From contig NZ_JAFCJS010000008.1 of assembly GCF_018130825.1 (NCBI RefSeq), positions 124,001-188,000 on the forward strand: 64,000 nt of DNA. The letters run 5' to 3'. The stretch comes from Bradyrhizobium liaoningense (GTDB lineage Bacteria > Pseudomonadota > Alphaproteobacteria > Rhizobiales > Xanthobacteraceae). Of the stretch, positions 35,836 through 43,337 are shown one piece after another; position 1 is the first letter of the stretch, and every line of letters starts with the position of its first letter. The translations under genes were made by a program, and so were the position numbers. The notes beneath the pieces were generated by a model. It did not search any database, was not told where the DNA came from, and worked only from the letters and a program-made list of their open reading frames with translations.

Positions 35836-37308
35836 TCACGGAGCCGTGGCGCCCTCGCGCACATGGATCACCGCGATATCGTCCGCATAGATACGCTTCC
35901 AGCCCTTGAGGTGGTCGAGGATCTGGGGCCCCGGCGCATCGGCGGCCAGCAGCGTCGCGTCGATCTTGTACTCGTCGAGCAGCCGGGGCAGCAGCTCGGG
36001 CTTCTTCCCCTCGGTCGCCTTGAAGAAGTCCATCACGAATTTCTCGCCATAGAGCTCGGCGCGGCCGTCGACGAAGACGGGGATATCGCGCGCGATCAGA
36101 TAGCCGCCGAACCTGTAGGCGTTGAAGATGCGCTGCGCCCCGCGCTTTTCGAGCAGGTCGGTCGCCGCAACAGGCGTCTGGTCCATCGTGAATTTGAAGC
36201 GGTGATGCGACATGAAGATCGAGGTCGAGGTCCAGCTTGCGGCCACGATCATCAATGCGCCCGCTGCAGTCACGTACCGGGCAGGCCAGCTCTCGCTTGT
36301 TTGCGCATCGGCTTGCTGCAGGGACGATTTCTCGCCGAGCGGCTTGGCCAGCACCAGCGGCACCAGGAAGGCAAAGACCTCGATGCTCCTGACATGGCTG
36401 AGCGCCATCCAGGTCAGCAGCAGGATCAGCAGAATGCGCGGCGGCGACAGCGTCAGGCCGCGATAGAGCCCGAGCGCGATCAGGCCGAGCAGAGCGCCTT
36501 CGAACGCGGTGAAGGATGCGAAGTTCGCCGGCGACCATTCGGAAATGACCGTCAGCAGTTCGCCGAGATTGAGGATGTTGGTCGCACCCAGCAGCGTGCG
36601 CCAGCCATAGGGCGTGACGCAGCTCGCGGCCAGGGCGGCAACGCCGAACAGGAACCAGCGCAGCAGCAGCCGGATCTGCTTATTGGACTCAAGGCCCCAG
36701 AGCGCCACGAACGCCATCGGGCCGATCAGCGCGAGGCCCAGCACGAAGCCGCCATGCAGGTTCGCCCACAGCGACATCAGCGGCAGCCAGCGCCATGACG
36801 ACGTGCCCTTGCGATCGGCTGCCGCCATCAGCATGCCGACCCATGCGATCATCACGGGCAGCGCCAGCATGTGCGGCCGCGCCAGGATGTGATGCAGCGA
36901 CAGCACGACTGCCAGCATCGCGAACAGCACCGAGCGCGGCATCTCCAGATGCGCCTCGAGCAGATAGACGAGGATCGCCGCCGACAATGCGACCGCGACC
37001 GCGGTGAGGATCACCGGGCCGCCCCAGCCCCATTGCGTATAGGAGAGCGCGAACGCGACCTGCGACAACCATGACGTCGAAACCCAGGGCGCTCCGGGCC
37101 GCGTGAAGGAATAGAAGTCGGTGTAGGGCAGGGCGTGGTGATCGAGAATCCATTGCCCGATCTTGATCTGCCAGAACGAGTCGGAGTCCTGCAGCAGCGT
37201 ATCGCCGACACAGAGAAAGAAGAGATAGGCGCCCGCTCCGACGCAGAGCGGCACCAGCGCTCGCGCGCGGCTCTGTACTGCGATGCTGCTGGCAAAGGAA
37301 AGCGACAT
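35836..37308 (-). CDS. Polytopic membrane protein of unknown function (GT-C-like)
   Basis: A 490-residue product from MSLSFASSIAVQ at 37308. The first loop has QDSDSFWQIKIGQWILDHHA and TDFYSFTRPGAPWVSTSWLS, a pattern seen in GT-C-like membrane proteins where acidic residues of loop 1 act. About ten hydrophobic spans follow. The soluble C-terminal domain contains FNAYRFGGYLIARD and VFVDGRAELYG. Probably an envelope glycan or lipid-sugar enzyme, but unproven. Convergent with the 591-residue gene and 70 bp apart. Confidence 0.7.
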   Translation of the reverse strand: MSLSFASSIAVQSRARALVPLCVGAGAYLFFLCVGDTLLQDSDSFWQIKIGQWILDHHALPYTDFYSFTRPGAPWVSTSWLSQVAFALSYTQWGWGGPVILTAVAVALSAAILVYLLEAHLEMPRSVLFAMLAVVLSLHHILARPHMLALPVMIAWVGMLMAAADRKGTSSWRWLPLMSLWANLHGGFVLGLALIGPMAFVALWGLESNKQIRLLLRWFLFGVAALAASCVTPYGWRTLLGATNILNLGELLTVISEWSPANFASFTAFEGALLGLIALGLYRGLTLSPPRILLILLLTWMALSHVRSIEVFAFLVPLVLAKPLGEKSSLQQADAQTSESWPARYVTAAGALMIVAASWTSTSIFMSHHRFKFTMDQTPVAATDLLEKRGAQRIFNAYRFGGYLIARDIPVFVDGRAELYGEKFVMDFFKATEGKKPELLPRLLDEYKIDATLLAADAPGPQILDHLKGWKRIYADDIAVIHVREGATAP

Positions 37309-37597
37309 GCCGCCTCGTCGTCCTGCTTGTTCTTGTCGGATTGGCTGATGGCATTGGACCACGGCGATCATAACTTCGGGTAAACCGCGACCATCGTGTG
37401 ATGTCGTTACAATTTAACGGATTGTTTTCAAATTCGATTTACCATCGGCGAATACTCGCAAACCGCTGTTTGTTTCCGCAGTCGAATTAACTGCGGCGCA
37501 ATTCTTTGTCTCTAGGTTCGGTTCCATGGTCGGGCGGCGCTGGGAAGCCGAAGAGACCAGACCAGTTGTAGCCTTGTGTACTTTTTGGGAGCACTCT

Positions 37598-37762
37598 ATG
37601 AAGAACCTCGTTTCGCGTTTCGTGAAGGATGAATCCGGCGCCACCGCGATTGAATACGGCCTGATCGCTGCCGGCATCGCGCTCGCGATCATCACCGTCG
37701 TCAACAACCTCGGCAGCACGCTGAACACCAAGTTCGGCTCGATCTCGTCCAGCCTCAAGTAA
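37598..37762 (+). CDS. Flp family type IVb pilin
   Basis: The product is 54 residues. A short basic leader (MKNLVSRFVKDESG) precedes the processed hydrophobic helix TAIEYGLIAAGIALAIITVV, with the Flp hallmark ATAIEYG and the conserved Glu five residues into the mature protein. It assembles into Tad/Flp adhesion pili after cleavage by a TadV-type peptidase. GGGAG lies seven bases before the ATG; the open frame upstream (37526) lacks pilin character. No tad or cpa genes are near, so it is an orphan copy. A strong terminator follows. Confidence 0.92.
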   Translation: MKNLVSRFVKDESGATAIEYGLIAAGIALAIITVVNNLGSTLNTKFGSISSSLK

Positions 37763-37785
37763 GGCCGAACGACCTGGGAATTCTG

Positions 37786-37819
37786 AGAGCCTCGTCTTCG
37801 ACGAGGCTCTTTTCTTTTG
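37786..37819 (+). terminator. Rho-independent terminator after the Flp pilin gene
   Basis: AGAGCCTCGTC ttc GACGAGGCTCT, a perfect 11-bp stem, is followed by TTTTCTTTT. Confidence 0.92.
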
Positions 37820-37856
37820 GGCGCACGCCATCATTTCCGAGCCCGCGCATTCATCA

Positions 37857-37963
37857 CCGTCACCCTGAGGTGGCCGCGAAGCGGCCCTCGAAGGGCGACG
37901 GCCCGGCTGCATCGGGGCCATCTATCCTTCGAGGCTCGCTACGCGAGCACCTCAGGATGACGG
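37857..37963. repeat. CACCTCAGGATGACGG dyad repeat, copy 2
   Basis: Arms at 37857-37872 and 37948-37963, same family as 7475-7592, with conserved interior CCCTCGAAGGGCGACGGCC and TATCCTTCGAGGCTCG. It lies within the 417-bp gap between the pilin and PAP2 genes. Confidence 0.85.
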
Positions 37964-37974
37964 GATTGACGCTT

Positions 37975-38149
37975 GTAGGGTGGGCAAAGCGACTTGTCCG
38001 CCGTAGCTCGAAGAGCGAAGGCGGAAGCGTACCCACCAACCGCAGATGATGGGGCACATCGCGCCCACAACATCATTGCGAGCGCTCCACTTCGATCTCA
38101 GTTGCGGAAAAATGGTGGGCACGGCGCTGTGCGCCTTTGCCCACCCTAC
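37975..38149. repeat. GTAGGGTGGGCAAAG dyad repeat, copy 4 (long form)
   Basis: Exact ends at 37975-37989 and 38135-38149. The interior is about twice as long as in other copies and includes a piece resembling CATTGCGAGCGC of the repeat at 32528, suggesting a nested or chimeric element. Confidence 0.8.
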
Positions 38150-38179
38150 GGCAGCGTGGTTGTGACGGCGAGTGCCCGG

Positions 38180-39163
38180 CTATTCTGCGAGGCTGGGCTG
38201 CCAGACCGGCGGTAGCGCGGGTGTGGCGGATGCAGGCGCCGTGCGGGCAAGCCGTTCAACCCAAAACTTCGTCACCCAGACCGAGGCTGCGGCGACGGCG
38301 ACGCCGCCGGCGACGTCGATGAGGTAATGCGCGCCGATCGCCGGCGTCGCCGCGATCATCAACAGGTTGAGCGCCGCTGCGATGCCGCCGATGCCGCGCA
38401 CCGGCCACAGCGCCCACATGTAGAGTACGGCGGACGCGGCGTGAAAGCTCGGGAACGAGACGATGCCGGAGAGGAAGAACAGCCGCAGCTCGTGCAGGCT
38501 GCCGTCGCGCAGCGCGAGGATGTCGCGCAGCTGACCGGCATAGACCGCGGTGTTGATCTCGGGGAAGTGCGCGGCCGGCAATTGCAGCCCGTAATAGGTG
38601 CCGATCGCCGGCACCATTGCGGAGATCGCGATGGTGACCGCGAGCGCGAGGCTCATCGCGAGCATGAACACCTGCAGCCGCACATAGCGTGCCGTCAGCG
38701 TCAGCACGACGGGAACGCCGAGCAGCGGCCATTTAATCAGTCCGTAGCCGCGCGCGAGGACGTCCGCAAGCCAGGGATGGTCGTTGATGTAACGCGCGAT
38801 CGGCTCGGGATCGAGGCCGAGCACGCGGTCGATCGCAAGGAGCGCCTCGTCCTGGAGCGGCCAATTCATCTTGCCCGCGACGTAGCTCAAAGGTCCGACG
38901 ATCGCGCAGGTGAAAATGACCTGTCCGATCGTGCCGAGCGAGAACACCAGTTTTGGATCGGCAAGCTCGCCCTTCGTCAGCCGGTGGCCACAGGCGACGC
39001 CGACCAGGATGGCCGCGATCGCCACGGTGATGCTGTAGGCGACGGGCTCGAGGCTCAGACCGGTCGCGGGCAACCCGAACGCCAGCAGGCTGCCCATGGC
39101 CACGATGGGAAGCCAGTTCAGGTTGAAGAGCCGCCAGGCGGTTCGGGCGTCCGAATCGAGCAT
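38180..39163 (-). CDS. PAP2-family membrane phosphatase
   Basis: A 327-residue integral membrane protein with six or more hydrophobic spans. The PAP2 active-site motifs are SFPSFHAASAVL (His in motif 2) and GAHYLIDVAGG (His and Asp in motif 3), towards the C-terminus. Members dephosphorylate undecaprenyl pyrophosphate, phosphatidate or sphingoid phosphates, or transfer phospho-groups, so a role in envelope lipid recycling or modification is likely. It is divergent from a TetR gene. Confidence 0.85.
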   Translation of the reverse strand: MLDSDARTAWRLFNLNWLPIVAMGSLLAFGLPATGLSLEPVAYSITVAIAAILVGVACGHRLTKGELADPKLVFSLGTIGQVIFTCAIVGPLSYVAGKMNWPLQDEALLAIDRVLGLDPEPIARYINDHPWLADVLARGYGLIKWPLLGVPVVLTLTARYVRLQVFMLAMSLALAVTIAISAMVPAIGTYYGLQLPAAHFPEINTAVYAGQLRDILALRDGSLHELRLFFLSGIVSFPSFHAASAVLYMWALWPVRGIGGIAAALNLLMIAATPAIGAHYLIDVAGGVAVAAASVWVTKFWVERLARTAPASATPALPPVWQPSLAE

Positions 39164-39290
39164 GCTGCACCGAGCTAGGATCGCAGTCGGCGGTAAGGTC
39201 GCGGACCTGCTTTAAGATGGCGGTAACAATCGTGGTTAGCCGTCTATCAACCGGCTCTCGCACTTTGCGCATTTGTCGCTTGCGTCTTTG

Positions 39291-39306
39291 GCGTGACGCG
39301 TCACGC
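39291..39306. promoter_or_regulatory. Perfect 16-bp palindrome, probable TetR operator
   Basis: GCGTGACGCGTCACGC lies 126 bp upstream of the TetR gene and 128 bp upstream of the divergent PAP2 gene. It is flanked by GCATTTG to the left and CAAATGC to the right, giving a larger dyad. The position suits autoregulation and control of the PAP2 gene. Confidence 0.5.
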
Positions 39307-39431
39307 AAATGCATCTTGTCATCCCCCCTGAATAGTTGTTCAGTCCTTGCGGGGCGATTTGCAGCGAATTGCGTGACGAAGCGTTCGGCCGCGGGGCGTG
39401 CGGACGGCGTGTGTGGGACAGGAAGCGCGCC

Positions 39432-40112
39432 ATGGTTTATCGGCGGACGCATCAAGTGGTTAAGCGCCTTGCGGCCCGGCGCAGTGCGATACTGGCGGCA
39501 GCGCGGGAGGCGGCGGCGGAAGGCGGCATGGCGGCGGTGCAGATTGCGCCGGTCGCGGTCCGGGCCAATGTCGCGGCCGGAACGGTCTACCGCTACTTCC
39601 CCTCCAAGGCCGAGCTGATCTCCGAATTGATCGCCGAGGTCTCGCGTGACGAGCTCGCGGCGATCCGCCGGGCGGCCGATGCCGCGCCGGGCCCGTCCTC
39701 GGCGCTGGCAGCCGCGGTCACCACGGTGGCGGTCCATACCCTGTCGCAGCGGCGGCTGGCCTGGGGCATCCTGGCCGAGCCGGTCGATGTCGACGTCAGC
39801 GCCTCCCGGCTTGCCAGCCGGCGCGAGATCGCCGGCGAGATCGCTGCCCGGATCGATGCGGCCGTGCGTGCCGGCCATCTGCCGGCGCAGGATACCGCGC
39901 TTGCCGCCACCGCGCTGCTGGGCGCGCTGCACGAGGCGCTCGTCGGGCCGCTCGCGCCCGACAATCTCGAAGATCCCGTCAAGATGCGCGATGCGGTGCA
40001 GACCGTGACGCTGCTGGCGCTGCGCGCCGTCGGCGTCATGGACGCCCGCGCCCGCGGCCTCGTGGTCCAGCAGACGCTGCTCCCGACGACGAAGGCGCTG
40101 GTCGGGGCGTAA
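39432..40112 (+). CDS. TetR/AcrR-family transcriptional regulator
   Basis: The product is 226 residues. The DNA-binding domain is near the N-terminus (RRSAILAAAREAAAEGGMAA; VAVRANVAAGTVYRYFPSKA). The rest is an all-helical ligand domain with LAWGILAEPVDVDVSASRLA. The start MVYRRTHQ at 39432 was chosen for domain fit; the frame is open to 39336. The palindrome upstream suggests autorepression. A terminator follows. Confidence 0.87.
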   Translation: MVYRRTHQVVKRLAARRSAILAAAREAAAEGGMAAVQIAPVAVRANVAAGTVYRYFPSKAELISELIAEVSRDELAAIRRAADAAPGPSSALAAAVTTVAVHTLSQRRLAWGILAEPVDVDVSASRLASRREIAGEIAARIDAAVRAGHLPAQDTALAATALLGALHEALVGPLAPDNLEDPVKMRDAVQTVTLLALRAVGVMDARARGLVVQQTLLPTTKALVGA

Positions 40113-40142
40113 AATCGCGCCGCGACCGAGGTGGCGCCCTGA

Positions 40143-40175
40143 GCGCGCTCAGGTTATTGCCTGAGCGCGCCTTTT
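40143..40175. terminator. Terminator between convergent TetR and pyk genes
   Basis: GCGCGCTCAGG ttattg CCTGAGCGCGC, a perfect 11-bp stem, is followed on the plus strand by CTTTT. It lacks a clear T-run on the minus strand, so it mainly serves the TetR gene. Confidence 0.85.
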
Positions 40176-40263
40176 CGCGAAACCCCGGCATGTCAGCCTG
40201 ACCGGCCGGCTACTGTGCATGGGGTTGTTTTCCGACTTTTTTGTTTGGCCGCCCCGGCGGGGG

Positions 40264-41700
40264 CTACATGTTCGCGTCGCCCTCGGGGCCGACCGAGGCG
40301 ATACGCACCATGTTGGTGGTGCCGGGGATGCCGAGCGGCACGCCGGCGACGATGATCACGCGCTGGCCGGCGCGGACGAAGCCATCCCGGAACGCGATCT
40401 GGCCGGCGCGGCTCACCATGTCATCTTGATCGCGCGCGTCTTCCGCCACCACGCAATGCACGCCCCAGACGACGGCGAGCCGGCGGCCGGCGGTGATGTT
40501 GGGTGTGATCGCCACGACCGGCGGCTTCGGCCGCTCGCGCGCCACGCGCACGGCGGTCGAGCCCGAGCTGGTCCAGCAGATCAGGGCCGGCAGGTCCAGC
40601 GTCTCGGCGATCTGCCGCGCGGCGTCGGCGATGGCGTCGCCCGCGGTGGATTCCGGCGCCGGGCGCTGGGCCGCGACCACGGTGCGATAGGTCGGGTCGC
40701 GCTCGACCTCCTCGCCGATGCGGTTCATGGTCGAGACCGCCTCGACCGGGAATTTGCCGGCCGCCGATTCCGCCGACAGCATGATGGCATCGGCGCCTTC
40801 ATAAACGGCGGTGGCGACGTCGGAGACTTCGGCGCGGGTCGGCACCGGCGACTGGATCATCGATTCCAGCATCTGGGTCGCGATCACCACCGGCTTGCCG
40901 GCGCGGCGCGCCATCCGCGTCATCTGCTTCTGCAGGCTCGGCACGCGCTCGAGCGGCAGCTCGACGCCGAGGTCGCCGCGCGCCACCATCAGCGCATCGG
41001 AAGCCTCGATGATGTCGGCGAGGCGGTCGATCGCCTGCGGCTTCTCGATCTTGGCCATGACAGCGGCGCGGCCGCGGATCATCTTCTTGGCCTCGATCAC
41101 GTCGTCGGCGCGCTGCACGAAGGATAGTGCGATCCAGTCGACGCCGGTGACGAGGGCCGCCTCGAGGTCGGCGCGGTCCTTCGGCGTCATGGCCGAGACC
41201 GGCAGGTCGGTGTCGGGCAGGCTGACGCCCTTGCGGTCGCTCATCTTGCCGCCGACCACGACACGCGTCACCGCGTGCTCCTTGGAGGTCTCCTCCGCGA
41301 TCAGCCGCACCTTGCCGTCGTCGAGCAGCAGCGCATGGCCGGGCCTGAGCGCAGCCAGGATCTCCGGATGCGGGAGTTGGACGCGGGTGGCATCGCCGGG
41401 CGTCTTGTCGGAATCGAGGGTGAAGGTCTGCCCGTTCTGGAGCTGCACCGCGCCCTCGGCGAAGGCGCCGAGCCGGAGCTTGGGGCCCTGAAGATCGACC
41501 AGGATGCCGATCGGGCGGCCGTAGCTCGACTCGACATTGCGGATCGTCGCCACCAGCTCCCGCATCTTGTCATGCGGGGTGTGGCTCATGTTGATGCGGA
41601 ACAGATCGGCGCCGGCCTCGAACAGGCGGCGGATCATCGCGAGGTCTGAAGAGGCGGGTCCCAGGGTCGCGAGAATCTTGATACGGCGAAGACGCCTCAT
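40264..41700 (-). CDS. pyk: Pyruvate kinase
   Basis: The product is 478 residues. It starts with RRIKILATLGPAS and has RINMSHTPHDKM, IGILVDLQGPKLRLG, the signature IMAKIEKPQAIDRL (as VMAKIEKPQ, with the catalytic Lys), MVARGDLGVELPLERV and a C-terminal allosteric domain. It makes pyruvate and ATP from phosphoenolpyruvate and ADP in the last step of glycolysis. Its ATG overlaps the stop of the upstream DUF1036 gene by four bases (41697-41700), so it is translationally coupled. Confidence 0.96.
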   Translation of the reverse strand: MRRLRRIKILATLGPASSDLAMIRRLFEAGADLFRINMSHTPHDKMRELVATIRNVESSYGRPIGILVDLQGPKLRLGAFAEGAVQLQNGQTFTLDSDKTPGDATRVQLPHPEILAALRPGHALLLDDGKVRLIAEETSKEHAVTRVVVGGKMSDRKGVSLPDTDLPVSAMTPKDRADLEAALVTGVDWIALSFVQRADDVIEAKKMIRGRAAVMAKIEKPQAIDRLADIIEASDALMVARGDLGVELPLERVPSLQKQMTRMARRAGKPVVIATQMLESMIQSPVPTRAEVSDVATAVYEGADAIMLSAESAAGKFPVEAVSTMNRIGEEVERDPTYRTVVAAQRPAPESTAGDAIADAARQIAETLDLPALICWTSSGSTAVRVARERPKPPVVAITPNITAGRRLAVVWGVHCVVAEDARDQDDMVSRAGQIAFRDGFVRAGQRVIIVAGVPLGIPGTTNMVRIASVGPEGDANM

Positions 41701-42278
41701 GGCTTATTTCCAGGCGGGGGTGGCAGGCCGGGCGAGCCCGGGGGCGTAGCACCGGGCGGGCTATTGGGCAAACCCGGAACGCCGCCCGGGCCAACCGGTC
41801 CGGGCAGGCCAGGCACGCGCTGCTGCGCCGGCTGTTCGTTGGCATCGGTGAGCTGCACCGTCCAGGCGCGTTGCTCGCCGGTATCGACCTCGAAATAGCC
41901 GGTGCGGTCGTAGCCGCGTGCCAGGCAATCCTCGGTGCCGCGGATGGTGAATTCCTTGTCGCGCGAGCACATGAAGGCCTGGCCCGACCATTCGCCGCCG
42001 CGGTCATAGTCGATGGCGTAGATGTAGTAGTAGCGGGCGACCAGCGTGCCCCGCAGCAGCGTCTCGCAGGAGCGGGACGAGATGTTCCACCAGCCCTCCG
42101 TGGTCCAGCCCTCGGCGTCCTTGTAGCCGAGCGCGATGCCGACCCGGCTCGAGGTGTTGTTGCAGAGGCGGAAGTCGGCGGAAGCCGGGCTGGTCCAGAG
42201 GCACAGCAGGGCGACCGCCAGCACCGGGACCAACCGGGCGAGCAGGCGAAGCGGGGAGCGGGGAGATTCGGCAATCAT
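41697..42278 (-). CDS. DUF1036 protein with collagen-like Pro/Gly tail
   Basis: The product is 193 residues with a signal peptide (LVPVLAVALLCLWTSPASAD). The DUF1036 domain is recognised by FRLCNNTSSRVGIALGYKD, WTTEGWWNISSRSCETLL and YYYIYAIDYDRGGEW, with paired cysteines. The last 45 residues are GLPGPVGPGGVPGLP-like repeats. Exported, function unknown. It is coupled to pyruvate kinase, a pairing common in rhizobia. Confidence 0.88.
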   Translation of the reverse strand: MIAESPRSPLRLLARLVPVLAVALLCLWTSPASADFRLCNNTSSRVGIALGYKDAEGWTTEGWWNISSRSCETLLRGTLVARYYYIYAIDYDRGGEWSGQAFMCSRDKEFTIRGTEDCLARGYDRTGYFEVDTGEQRAWTVQLTDANEQPAQQRVPGLPGPVGPGGVPGLPNSPPGATPPGSPGLPPPPGNKP

Positions 42279-42415
42279 TGTTGCGGAAGCTATACCAGAT
42301 CATTGACGATTTGGCGTAGGGCCGGGGAACCGCCCCAAAGCCGGGCCATGGCCCGTTTGCCCCGCGATATGGCAAAATCTGTGACAGGACCCCACCTGAT
42401 CCCGTAAGGGTGACG

Positions 42416-42751
42416 ATGTCCAAGGGCCAGCCGAGGGATCCAGCTATGGCAATCGACGACAAAACCAGAACGGAGCTCGAGGCGGCCGCTTTCCGGCGCC
42501 TGGTCGATCATTTGCGGAGCCGGACCGACGTCCAGAACATCGATCTGATGAATCTGGCCGGCTTCTGCCGCAACTGCCTGTCCAACTGGCTCAAGGACGC
42601 TGCGGACGCCCAGGGCGTCGCCTTGAGCAAGGACGAGAGCCGGGAGGCCGTCTACGGCATGCCCTACGAGACCTGGAAGGCGAAGTACCAGGGCACGGCC
42701 ACGCCCGAGCAGCTCGAGGCGATGAAGAAGGTCCATCCCCACGGGCACTGA
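42416..42751 (+). CDS. DUF1244 family protein
   Basis: A 111-residue cytoplasmic protein with the family core AAAFRRLVDHLRSRTDVQNI, LMNLAGFCRNCLSNWLKDAA and the YGMPYETWKAKYQ tail. The FCRNCL cysteines and C-terminal HPHGH could bind metal. The start at 42416 has AAGGGTG five bases upstream. Family function is unknown. Confidence 0.88.
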   Translation: MSKGQPRDPAMAIDDKTRTELEAAAFRRLVDHLRSRTDVQNIDLMNLAGFCRNCLSNWLKDAADAQGVALSKDESREAVYGMPYETWKAKYQGTATPEQLEAMKKVHPHGH

Positions 42752-42948
42752 ACGGCCCCGCCACGCATCGCCTGAGTCGCATCACACAACAGCTTTCTTT
42801 TCACCCCCGCAGGAAGGTGTGGGCGCGCTGTGGACGAGCGCGATGCTTGCTTGAACGCTGGGGGCGCTAACGCTTAAGGGTCTACCCAGCACGCGCGGTG
42901 AGGATGCCGGCGTCACCTCGTTTTGCCAGTTCCATTGGGAGTACCAAG

Positions 42949-43221
42949 ATGGCCACCTCCGCCGCCGTCCGCGACGACGAGCCCGCGACGAAATTTGCCA
43001 AGGACCAGCTCAAGTCCATCATCGAACGCATCGAGCGGCTGGAGGAAGAGAAGAAGGCGATCTCCGACGACATCCGCGACGTCTATGCCGAGAGCAAGGG
43101 CAACGGCTACGACGTCAAGGCGCTGCGCACCATTGTGCGCCTGCGCAAGCAGGACCCCAACGAGCGCGCCGAGGCCGAGACCATCCTCGAGACCTACATG
43201 CAGGCGCTCGGGATGCTCTGA
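42949..43221 (+). CDS. gapR: GapR-type chromosome-structuring protein (DUF2312/UPF0335)
   Basis: A 90-residue coiled-coil protein. [40 protein letters not shown] and [20 protein letters not shown] match the GapR family. In Caulobacter it forms tetramers clamped around overtwisted DNA and helps topoisomerases ahead of replication forks. GGGAG precedes the chosen ATG; the frame upstream (42898) is not family-like. Single-gene unit. Confidence 0.93.
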   Translation: MATSAAVRDDEPATKFAKDQLKSIIERIERLEEEKKAISDDIRDVYAESKGNGYDVKALRTIVRLRKQDPNERAEAETILETYMQALGML

Positions 43222-43337
43222 AGGCGGCAGGACCGCGCCTCACCCGTAAGATACCTCGCCGGGCCGCAATTTGCGGACGGCCCGCGCTTGGGCAAAATCC
43301 GCTCGTCTGCTAGAATGCTCGGTGAAGGGACCGAGCA

